Source: Stephanodiscus triporus
Taxonomy: Eukaryota; Bacillariophyta; Thalassiosirophyceae; Thalassiosirales; Thalassiosiraceae
NCBI GenBank assembly: GCA_036939755.1
Contig: JALLAZ010000378.1
Span: forward strand, 1 to 16,477
DNA: 16,477 nt
Direction: 5' to 3'
In this document: one piece after another, positions 8,739 through 15,976 of the stretch
Numbering within the stretch: position 1 is the stretch's first letter
How the letters are laid out: each line of letters opens with the position of its first letter
Notes under the pieces: model-generated
Database searches by the model: none
What the model saw: the letters and a program-made list of their open reading frames with translations, nothing else
Told to the model about the DNA's origin: nothing
Position numbers and translations under genes: made by a program

Positions 8739-10045
8739 TCAAATGGGCTTCTTCCATGATGTTTCGCCCGTCTTCGTATTCCAGTAGTACGTGACTCCCG
8801 CATCCGTCAATGTCTTTATCCACGGTTCAGGAAGCATTTCCATGCCCGGCACATTTCCCATCTCAGCCAGCTCCTTTCCGTCATTGTCTTTCATACTGCG
8901 AAACTCCGGCATGTCACCCCATGGGATTCTACCCTCCCAAAAATATTTGTCCGGAACGCCTTGCAATAAATTCACGCACTGATACTCGACGTACATAGTC
9001 AACCTCTTCAGCAGGTCAACGTACGCCTCCTCGTCTTTGTTCAACACGTACGTCCAATTCACGCCAGACAACTCCTCGAAGCGCTTCTTATCGTCCGTGG
9101 CGAACTCCTGAAAGGCGTGATCGTAGTGAGTGCACTGCAGGAAGGTCAGTTGTTGCGCATCCTTGAGGTGTTTGTTGACGGTGAGCTCGTGAACTCCCTC
9201 AGCGCGGATACGGGCTCGGGTGTCGTTCCAGAGGATGTCAAATAACTCTTCCTGAAATATCGGGGTGATATCAGTTGTTAGCGAAAGCAGACTAACTTTG
9301 TGTGGTAGTTTTTGTAGAGAGAGGGTAATGAATGAAAGGAAAGGCAACTGAAACGCCTTACCTGCACTAACAATGCGAGATGCGAGTCCACTCGATCTGC
9401 TAGCAAGCGTTTGTGTAGGAACCATACATGCATGGTAAGAAGAGCGTGGCGTGGGCGAAATTCATAGGGAATCCTCGCTTCAGTGAACCATCTCCTGGAA
9501 GATGACATTCCCAGTTGTGAAAAAGCATCAAGGCGAACAGTTGAGAGGTAAACTTTAAGAGACACTTCATATAGGGTAAAGCGACGAGCTATATGTAATG
9601 ACACGAACGCAGCAATGAATTACGGCGTTGTAACTCACGGATCACTTGCCCGATGTTGGGCACTACGAAACAGCCTCTCTCCAAGAATAATGCGCTTTTT
9701 CTGCCCCTCGATGGAGTACTTGTCCCACAATTTGTTGAATATGCTTTTACCGCTGTATTCGTCATCACCGATTGTTAGGTTGGTGGTGACATCCGTGTTT
9801 GAAGACGACGAAGACGCGCTGGACGAGAGACAGCGGCGTGCGATCTGTTGTGGGTGGATGGAATTATGTTGAGTCAGACAATCGCAATCAGCCCTTGCGA
9901 TGACGAATCTGCCGGCATCGGCGGCGGTACGTGCATTGGTTTGGACCGCGGCGGACGTAGATGGGAGGGTGATCGGTGCAGATCGATGCAATGCGCGCCA
10001 TCCCCGGCGGCCTATGGCAGCTGCTGCGTCGCGAAGGGGCGGCAT
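8739..10045 (-). CDS. Cbp3/UQCC1-type ubiquinol-cytochrome c reductase chaperone with WW domain
   Basis: Assembly factor for mitochondrial complex III; Cbp3/UQCC1 supports synthesis and stability of cytochrome b. Three exons (10045-9639, 9494-9362, 9251-8739) give 350 aa. Introns are 144 nt (9495-9638, GTGAGT...CCAG) and 110 nt (9252-9361, GTAAGG...TCAG), and the phases fit exactly. The N-terminus (MPPLRDAAAAIGRRGWRALHR) is Arg/Ala-rich with no acidic residue except Asp6, as expected of a mitochondrial pre-sequence. The family core starts near IFNKLWDKYS and includes RWFTEARIPYEF, LLTMHVWFLHKRLL, EELFDILWNDTRARI and GVHELTVNKHLKDAQQL, in the known order. The extreme C-terminus (about 320-350) is a WW domain: LPEPW with W324, YYWN at 335-338, TGETSW with W346, then P349. 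A WW domain is unusual for this family. Stop is close to the HA pseudogene. Confidence 0.88.
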
Positions 10046-10433
10046 GGAAACTTATTTCAGGAGGCGGGGTGGGAGAGCGTGGGTGTTCAGAGCGGAGGAA
10101 ATTATGGATGGGTCGTTTGTCGTTTGTGAGTCCTTTGAATCCTTGTCTCTTTTTCTCTGTTTCTCTGCGTTGTTTTCGGGACGTTCGGGTGGTTCCCGCC
10201 AAGGCGAGACGACGGAAAGACGGAAGAGGAGGTTTCTTCGGTGGATGGCCCACGAGGACTTCCACGAGGCAGGAGACATATTCGACCAGAAGCCTATGGT
10301 ACGTAGAACACGGGGCGACGATGACGTCCGTCTTTACATCCGCCTCATCACAGACCCTCGTTTTTTGACGCCATAGATGCACACATTACACGCCTCAGTG
10401 TAAAAAGTATCTATTGTAGGCGACTATCCAAAT
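10046..10433. promoter_or_regulatory. Divergent intergenic region, Cbp3 / Asp-tail gene
   Basis: About 390 bp between two divergent start codons. It must hold both promoters. Several open frames of 75-160 codons cross it on both strands (for example 9900-10376 + and 9888-10382 -), but they overlap each other and exon 1 of the Cbp3 gene and show no family motif, so I do not call a gene. A T-rich patch (10141-10180) lies near the centre. No defined element recognised. Confidence 0.4.
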
Positions 10434-11724
10434 ATGGTTGTGTCAATATCGGCGAAGATGCGTCGAGCAGCGTCTTCCTCAAAAGATGTGCAGAATGCTT
10501 CGTCCATTCGATGCCTCAGTTTCGGTGTGGTATTAATCGCTACAGTATCATTTCGATCCAATCATGCGATGGCTTTTTCGGTCAATGATTGTGCACCGAT
10601 GTCGTTTGCATCACATAGAGTCGTTTCATCGCAGATCAATCAAAGATGCTCTCAGATTATGACCATGTCCAGACACGACGAAGACAACAACTGCAATAAT
10701 TATCATGAAACTCAGATGAAACGACTTCCAGGCCGTAAGCGTGCATTATTACGAAAATACGGAAAATCCATAGCTCTCTCGACCACCTTACTATACGGTC
10801 CTATGGCATTGATACCATCTGGTCGTCACAATTTGGGGTCCACAGCTCACGCGGCATCGCCAACGATGGCGGCGACAAATACCTTGAGTGGCGGTGACTA
10901 CAAGTTCAAGGATTTCAAAGATATCAAAGGTAAGATAAGCTTGGCACCTGGGGCCAATGTGCAACAGTATGAGGAAATATTGGCAAAGGTAGAAGTCGAG
11001 GGAGAGAAGGCATTCGAAGATCTCAAACATGGCGACATAGCTGCTTTGACCATTGGAGAATCTCGTGCTGAAATCGGGGAGGCTTCATCATCAAGTGGCA
11101 AAAGTTTAGTCAAGAAGAAGCAGAAAGAGAGTAAAAAGAAAAGTCAAGTGAGTGAATGGGAATCGGAAGAGTTCGGATTTGGTGAAGGTGACGACGATGA
11201 CCTTGATAGCGGCGTATTATCTCTGGCTAGCAGTGGTGCACCAACGAAGGGCAAACTTTCACCGTCCAAGTCCAAATCAGGAGTGTCGGGCAGTGGAGAA
11301 AAGGGAGGAGGGGATGTCCTCCTCACTGACAAAATGGCCTACAACAATTACAAGGCGCCAATGTCTAAGGAAGAACAGACAAAGGTTATCAAAAAGTTTG
11401 CCTTCTACTCCATCTTTCCAGTGTTTGTCATAACAACAATTCGTGGGCAGATTAAGGCATACAAGGAGAAGAAATGGGTCAAGAGGGGTCTAGCTCTTGT
11501 GGAAGAGGAGAGGCAAAAATATTTGGAGGAGAAGAAGAAGAAAAAAGAGGGCAAGGATGACGACGATGACGACGACGACGATGATGACGATGGTGAGTTT
11601 TTGTATCGATGTCATTGCTCTGTCGATTTTTTGTTGTTGCATTAACAATTGATTGCACACCATGTTTGGCGTAGATGACGATGACAACGATAACGATGAT
11701 GATGACAAAAACGACGATAAGTAA
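10434..11724 (+). CDS. Putative plastid membrane protein with polyaspartate tail
   Basis: Not a family I recognise. Exons 10434-11592 and 11675-11724 give 402 aa; the 82-nt intron has GTGAGT and GTAG ends. The N-terminus has a hydrophobic segment (CLSFGVVLIATVSF, 27-40) followed by AMAFSVN, an ASAFAP-like motif with Phe48, suggesting plastid import. A second basic-then-hydrophobic stretch (RKRALLRKYGKSIALSTTLLYGP, 101-123) ending near AHAA (138-141) could be a thylakoid transfer domain or a membrane anchor. A conserved-looking segment follows (GGDYKFKDFKDIKGKISL, 153-170). Residues 220-295 are Ser/Lys/Gly-rich. One likely TM helix lies at about 322-337 (FAFYSIFPVFVITTI), then a Lys/Glu coiled-coil-like stretch and a C-terminus with sixteen consecutive Asp (375-390). 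The intron falls inside that Asp run. Alternative start Met9. Location is inferred. Confidence 0.75.
11557..11724 (+). repeat. GAY (Asp) triplet repeat interrupted by an intron
   Basis: GAT/GAC triplets run from about 11556 to 11592 and resume from 11675 to about 11717 on the other side of an 82-nt intron. Mixed codons (GAT and GAC) keep the DNA repeat imperfect, while the protein run is uninterrupted after splicing for sixteen residues. Confidence 0.75.
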
Positions 11725-11896
11725 TGCCTACTATCAGTTAGTTCTTAAAGCAATACTAAAGAGAAGTTGTATCTCTGCTTCTTATGGCAGCAAATAGAAA
11801 ATCTCAAATGCCCTTTTATTTAGTATGTATCGTAGTATGTCAATGTTTGTCAAGTTTGGTTACGATGAACACCCTGGAGATCACGAGTTTAGATCA

Positions 11897-12997
11897 TTAC
11901 GAATTAGTAAAATCAAAAGCGTCAGTACATACGGACGTCGTAACTACTGACCTCATCGTTTGGTCAAGAGTGCTCATGCAGCACAGACCTTCCCTGTCGG
12001 GACTCCAGTCAAAACTAGTAATGGGTTGCGTAGAAATGACGCGAGAATTCAAGAGCTCTACAGACCCAACGATTCCGATAGGAGCACTATCTTGTTTGTG
12101 TTTCCCCACCCTGTTTTTGGGATACCTATATTTGTAAATGTTAAAACCTCCGTTGCCACCCCCTGTCATGAAGATGTCACGGTTCTGTGGCAAATGTTTA
12201 GAGATCCAGACGGTGCTTCGATGTGCTAGTTCCGATTTGAAGGCGAAGCCATCGGTAGAATGCTGTGTCCTCATATCATAGCATCGAAACTTTGACTCCA
12301 AGGTTGTAACGACTATCTTGTTCATTTCAATATCAGGTCGATCAAACTGAATGGAAGTTACACCATTTTTGACGTTATCTTCCCAACGGATCATGTTTGT
12401 GCGGAGATCGTACAGTTTGATATCGCCGTTGTCGAATCCAGCCATAATTGAGCGTTCTTCGTCGTTGTGTGAATTTCCGAATGACACGGCCCAACAATCT
12501 CGAGCGCTCGACGACTTGTCAGGGCTGAGAGTGACGACTGCTTTATCTACTCGGGGATCCCAGATTTTCACACAGCCATCCTTGCCGCCAGTAGCAAGCT
12601 CTGGTGCCCCGCACGTAGTGCCGCCAATACCGTCGATCGAATTCACAATCCCTTCGTGGCCGTGGACAGAAAAGATCTCGCCACTCTTTCCCTGGCGTTC
12701 TAAAGCACAGATGGTAAGGTCCCCGGCATAGTCTCCCATGGCAATACTCTTTTCTCCCAATCGACATGCACCAAACGTAGAGCATTTGATTCCTTGCGGG
12801 CGAAACGAATGATCGCGGAACAAGTCTTTCGTGCCCTCTCGTTCGAGCTCGTAGATGCGGATGGCACCTTTGCCGCTGGGGCTGATACCGCAACAAACGA
12901 TGCGGGCGGATCCCGGAAACCACTTGGAATCATGTGGGGTGAAGTCCAGAGACTTGGCTGCATATTCGATAATGTGCGGTGCATCTGTGCTGTTCAT
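11897..12997 (-). CDS. DNAAF10: WDR92 / DNAAF10-like WD40 protein
   Basis: WD40 propeller co-chaperone that works with the R2TP/prefoldin-like machinery in pre-assembly of axonemal dyneins in the cytoplasm. I start it at the ATG at 12997, giving 366 aa, close to the ~357 aa of animal WDR92. The frame stays open to 13219, but the extra 74 residues are Arg/Gly-rich, lack homology and would occupy the shared promoter. Family-specific stretches are clear: FTPHDSKWFPGSARIV near the start, GIKCSTFGA, NSIDGIGG, APELATGGKDGCVKIWDPR, RDCWAVSFGN, AGFDNGDIKLYDLR, KNGVTSIQFDR, YDMRTQHSTDGFA, HRSTVWISKHLPQNR and ISTQPITSFDWSPDREGLC. It is full length without introns. Presence in an alga is known to track with motile cilia, which points to a flagellated life stage. 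Confidence 0.93.
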   Translation of the reverse strand: MNSTDAPHIIEYAAKSLDFTPHDSKWFPGSARIVCCGISPSGKGAIRIYELEREGTKDLFRDHSFRPQGIKCSTFGACRLGEKSIAMGDYAGDLTICALERQGKSGEIFSVHGHEGIVNSIDGIGGTTCGAPELATGGKDGCVKIWDPRVDKAVVTLSPDKSSSARDCWAVSFGNSHNDEERSIMAGFDNGDIKLYDLRTNMIRWEDNVKNGVTSIQFDRPDIEMNKIVVTTLESKFRCYDMRTQHSTDGFAFKSELAHRSTVWISKHLPQNRDIFMTGGGNGGFNIYKYRYPKNRVGKHKQDSAPIGIVGSVELLNSRVISTQPITSFDWSPDREGLCCMSTLDQTMRSVVTTSVCTDAFDFTNS

Positions 12998-13226
12998 GCT
13001 GGGCGGGTCTTTGGGGGAGAGAGGGACTGCCCGGGGCGAGGTGGCGGAGGAGGCGCGCGCGGCGAAGAGGCGCGGTTTTTGGAAAATTAAAAAACTGTGA
13101 GAGAACAGAACAGGCGTGAGAACATCAGCTCTTCTGTTGCGTCCTTGCCTAGCCTGTACCCAACCCTCAACGGTGGCCCTTCCTGCTCCTCCTCCTCCTC
13201 CTTCTCGTCGTCTTCCCAACTAAATT
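12998..13226. promoter_or_regulatory. Short bidirectional promoter for two cilium-related genes
   Basis: Only 229 bp separate the WDR92 and RP2-like start codons. The WDR92-proximal half is GC-rich (GAGGTGGCGGAGGAGG type runs); the RP2-proximal half ends in CTCCTCCTCCTCC and TTCTCGTCGTC. An AAATTAAAAAACTGTGAG patch (13084-13101) sits in the middle. Head-to-head spacing this small implies shared regulation. No named transcription factor site (for example an RFX X-box) could be confirmed by eye. Confidence 0.55.
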
Positions 13227-14087
13227 ATGACGAAATGGCACATTGCCACGGATGGCACGGTCTTCACAGACAAAGAACTCTATAGGAAACATGAGATGGA
13301 GACACAATATACATTTCGTGACAAGAAGAACATCATCCTCACGAAGACTCCAGGCTCCATCCTAGGTCAGCCATTTGTCATTGACAACTGTCAACAGTGC
13401 AAGATCCTTCTCCTCGATCATTGCGAACAAGTACAAATCGATGACGTCTCGGACTCGAAGATTTTCATCGGTGCATCGAGCGGAAGCATATTTGTCAGGA
13501 ATTGTAATAATTGCACCTTCACCATCGCCTGCAGCCAACTGCGAACATTTGGTTGTCGAAATTGCACCTTCAACCTGTACTGCAAGACGGGGCCTGCGAT
13601 TGAAAACAGCACAGACATGAGGTTCGGACCCTTCAATGGCGCATACCCCGATCACGAAAAAGATATGTTCCTCGCTGGTTTGGAACCATCCATCAATAGA
13701 TGGCATGCAATTTACGACTTCACTGATCCTTCACGGAACGAGGACAATTGGAGATATTTGCTGCCGGAGGAGCAAGACCCAATGTGGTACCCCCTTGGCA
13801 AAGCAGAATCGTGTATTTCAAGAAAGGACTCGCCGGTGAGTCTGCCGAATAACGATAACGACAGCGATGGTGATGACAGTGAAGAGATTGAACCATCCAC
13901 TCGAGAGAAAGAATCAGGATTTCTCCATAAAATCAAAGTGCTTGGTCTTGGAGTTTGGACTGTCATTTCTCAGACCGTATTTTCAATTCAAGCGTTCTGC
14001 TTGGGTATCATCTTTAGTGGCATGCAGCTGCCCCATAAGCTTTTATCCTATTGCGACGAAGAGGATGAAAAGGAAAAAAAGAGGTGA
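13227..14087 (+). CDS. RP2-like protein (TBCC/C-CAP domain) with C-terminal hydrophobic segment
   Basis: Single-exon 286-aa protein. Residues about 25-185 match the RP2 branch of the tubulin-cofactor-C family, whose founder is a GTPase-activating protein for ARL3 in ciliary lipid-protein traffic. The Cys/Asn-rich beta-helix is visible: PGSILGQPFVIDNCQQC, LLDHCEQVQIDDV, GSIFVRNCNNCTF and ACSQLRTFGC. The last contains Arg106, aligned with the arginine finger of RP2 (R118); the assisting Gln (Q115) appears to be Ser103. After GPAIENSTDMRFG the RP2-specific extension follows (NRWHAIYDFT, then NWRYLLPEE). The protein has no MGC acylation start (it begins MTKW) and lacks the C-terminal NDPK-like domain of animal RP2. 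Instead there is an acidic linker (about 208-225) and a hydrophobic stretch (about 237-268, GVWTVISQTVFSIQAFCLGIIF), then an acidic/basic tail. Divergent from WDR92. Confidence 0.85.
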   Translation: MTKWHIATDGTVFTDKELYRKHEMETQYTFRDKKNIILTKTPGSILGQPFVIDNCQQCKILLLDHCEQVQIDDVSDSKIFIGASSGSIFVRNCNNCTFTIACSQLRTFGCRNCTFNLYCKTGPAIENSTDMRFGPFNGAYPDHEKDMFLAGLEPSINRWHAIYDFTDPSRNEDNWRYLLPEEQDPMWYPLGKAESCISRKDSPVSLPNNDNDSDGDDSEEIEPSTREKESGFLHKIKVLGLGVWTVISQTVFSIQAFCLGIIFSGMQLPHKLLSYCDEEDEKEKKR

Positions 14088-14274
14088 TGTACTTCCCGGA
14101 GACTGGGGTCGTAATATCCGACAGGGGTTCTAGATTTATTACGTTTTGGTTGTTGTATGGAGCACATCCAATACCATGCATGCGCCAAAATTTTGAAAGT
14201 AGGCTAACTGAATTGATAGAAGATTTTCATTGATGCCTCCAAGTTATTCATCGTCCATTCCTTCCTCCTTGAAA
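14088..14274. other. 3' flank of RP2-like gene
   Basis: Convergent space between the RP2-like gene and the small membrane-protein gene, leading into the triplicated repeat. The AT-rich stretch 14130-14230 likely holds the RP2-like 3' UTR. No further gene seen. Confidence 0.4.
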
Positions 14275-14275
14275 T

Positions 14276-14487
14276 GTCCTCTCTTTCAGCCAATGCCTAA
14301 TGACAGGCTCAAAATAGGCACGGTTTTTGATGCCAGGTCTGTCTCTTTCAACCGAAAATGCCTCGCCATCAGGATCCAAAACAGACACGGACTATCAATT
14401 TTCCTTCTTTTCTTGAGATGGCAAGTCTGTCCCTTTTAACCAATAATACCGAACGATCAGGCTCCAGAACAGGCACGGTATGAACGG
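14276..14487. repeat. Three imperfect tandem copies of a gene's C-terminal coding segment
   Basis: Read on the - strand, the last codons of the small membrane protein (CCGTGCCTGTTCTGGAGCC..., encoding PCLFWSLIVRYYWLKGTDL, about 14411-14480) are followed beyond its stop by two diverged copies. Copy 2 (about 14330-14395) would read PCLFWILMARHFRLKETDL in the equivalent frame. Copy 3 (about 14278-14325) shares CCGTGCCTATTTT..GAGCCTG and GGCTGAAAGAGAGGAC but has lost the frame. Units are roughly 60-85 bp apart. Alignment was made by eye. Confidence 0.7.
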
Positions 14488-14832
14488 ATCAAATATGAAG
14501 TGCATCCCTGACATGCCCCTTGCGAATTCCTTCCATGCATCACCCCCACCTTCCACGTTGTTACTTTCTCCTGCATCGCTATCATCAATGGAAGACGTAT
14601 CGTTCCTCTTTTTATCATCGCCCGCCAAGAGCGGGGCTAATATCTGCTTTTCCAATAAATAAAAGAGTGCCGCGATGGCCGTTCCGGATAAATACATCGT
14701 CGCCACGAAGTTATAATTGATTCCGGGTGATGGACGAACTGGCCACGGGACATGACTGAATAAAGATGTCGGTTGTTCTTTACAGTCGGCAGATGACGCC
14801 GCTGTTTGAGAGGACACGGCATCGGATGTCAT
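14395..14832 (-). CDS. Small predicted two-TM membrane protein, unknown function
   Basis: 145 aa from the ATG at 14832 (MTSDAVSSQTAASS...). I do not recognise it. There are two likely membrane segments: FVATMYLSGTAIAALFYLL in the first half and FIPCLFWSLIVRYYWL near the end. An acidic, Asn/Ser/Gly-rich loop (about 83-105) separates them, and the end is charged (GTDLPSQEKKEN). The frame stays open upstream to 15372, but that part is the antisense of the ubiquitin-like gene. A Met in that stretch would give [14 protein letters not shown], which looks like a signal peptide yet overlaps the ubiquitin-like start codon on the other strand, so I prefer the short model. Its last exon segment is repeated downstream, which may point to unequal exchange. 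Confidence 0.55.
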   Translation of the reverse strand: MTSDAVSSQTAASSADCKEQPTSLFSHVPWPVRPSPGINYNFVATMYLSGTAIAALFYLLEKQILAPLLAGDDKKRNDTSSIDDSDAGESNNVEGGGDAWKEFARGMSGMHFIFDPFIPCLFWSLIVRYYWLKGTDLPSQEKKEN

Positions 14833-15067
14833 GGTTGTTTCGGGGAGTGGAGTCGGATCGTCACAAGAGATGATAAAAAGGAAAAGGTCGATGGTAATAG
14901 AGTGGTCTTCTAGCCTACAAAACGTTTTAGGACCGGTAATTACGATACACTTTTTGTTGCCAATTGACTTCCGTAAGTAGGACCCCTTAAATACACTTCC
15001 AACTGGAAGTCTTTTATTCGAAGTGGCACAGGGAAGAAGAAGAAGCGAGAAAAAAGTCAAAGCCACC
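14833..15067. promoter_or_regulatory. Divergent promoter, membrane protein / ubiquitin-like gene
   Basis: 235 bp between the two chosen starts. It is AT-richer than the ubiquitin-like gene to its right. The ubiquitin-like side ends in a purine-rich 5' leader (AGAAGAAGAAG, about 15032-15042) directly before GCCACCATGG, a strong translation start context. An in-frame upstream ATG at 15023 would add 15 basic residues before the signal peptide. Confidence 0.45.
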
Positions 15068-15976
15068 ATGGTGTCCTCGAAATCCTGTCTCCTACTGGCG
15101 ACGTCCCTCCTCGCGTCGCAACCATGCTTGTGCCGTCGCCTCCCCTTCATCGGCGGCGCCGCCGGCCGCGCCGGCGCCGCCCTCGTTCGACCCCCCCCCC
15201 TCCCCTCGGCGCTCGCGACCGCCCTGGATCTGCGGGGTGGGATGCAGCTGTTCGTTAAGACCCTAACGGGCAAGACCGTGTCCATAGAGGTCGAGGAGGG
15301 CGAGTCCATCGAGGAGGTCAAGGCTAAGATCGCCGAGAAGGAGGGGATACCCCCCGAGCAGCAGCGGATCATATTCGGCGGACAGCAGCTGCAGGACGGG
15401 AAGACGATCGACGATTACAACATCGGCGACGACGCCACGCTGCACCTGGTCCTGAGGCTGCGCGGGGGCGGCCTCGTCGGGAGGGCGATGGACCGCGCGC
15501 TCGGACGGGGGGCGTTCCGCGTCGACGAGTCGTTCGTCATGTCGAACCTGGAGGGGAGCGTCGGCGAGGAGGAACGGGAGTTGATGAAGGCGTTCGTCGA
15601 GCAGAGCCTCGGGCGCGGCGGCGACGACGACGGCGGCGCATCGGGGGGGAAGGCGGAGACGACGACGACGACGACGAAAGCTGCCCTCGACGGCACGGCT
15701 CCCGTCCTCGGCGCGTACTATCGCATCGCGCCCCTCCCCCGTCGCGTGTGCGACACGTCCCCGCTGGAGGAACTGGAGTTCGCCGCGCGCACGGCCCAGC
15801 CGCGCGATAGGGCCTTCGACCTGCCGGGCGGCAAGGGGGCGAGGTTGGTGGAGATCGAGCGCAGGAGGGCATTGGGGTTGTTGGGGGGAGACGAAACGAA
15901 GCTGACGAACGTTTACAAGAGGGGAGACAATCGTGGGGCGTTCTTGGGGGCGCTGAAGAGGATGAGGCTCGCTTAG
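15068..15976 (+). CDS. Signal-peptide-bearing ubiquitin-like precursor (periplastidal PUBL type)
   Basis: 302 aa from the ATG at 15068, which has a strong GCCACCATGG context. Layout: signal peptide (about 1-22, [18 protein letters not shown]), transit-like Arg/Ala/Gly/Pro-rich segment (23-53), a DLRGG pentapeptide (54-58), a complete 76-residue ubiquitin domain (59-134, [12 protein letters not shown] to LRLRGG), then a 168-residue tail of unknown type. No Phe follows the probable signal cleavage site, which in diatoms favours the periplastidal compartment over the stroma. There a symbiont-derived ERAD-like system (SELMA) uses a dedicated ubiquitin-like protein (PUBL) for import. In ubiquitin numbering, K6, K11, K27, K29 and K33 are kept. 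K48 is Gln and K63 is Asp. L8, I44, V70 and the LRGG end are kept, so it could be activated and conjugated after tail removal. The tail is not S27a or L40. A Thr run (ACG repeats) lies in it. The frame starting at 15023 is an alternative start. Confidence 0.88.
   Translation: MVSSKSCLLLATSLLASQPCLCRRLPFIGGAAGRAGAALVRPPPLPSALATALDLRGGMQLFVKTLTGKTVSIEVEEGESIEEVKAKIAEKEGIPPEQQRIIFGGQQLQDGKTIDDYNIGDDATLHLVLRLRGGGLVGRAMDRALGRGAFRVDESFVMSNLEGSVGEEERELMKAFVEQSLGRGGDDDGGASGGKAETTTTTTKAALDGTAPVLGAYYRIAPLPRRVCDTSPLEELEFAARTAQPRDRAFDLPGGKGARLVEIERRRALGLLGGDETKLTNVYKRGDNRGAFLGALKRMRLA

Noticed and set aside
9888..10382. Overlapping 130-165-codon frames on both strands between Cbp3 and the Asp-tail gene
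   Set aside because: They overlap Cbp3 exon 1 or each other and show no family motif or splice-linked continuation.
12998..13219. N-terminal 74-residue extension of WDR92
   Set aside because: Low-complexity Arg/Gly sequence without homology; the ATG at 12997 matches the usual length and start of the family.
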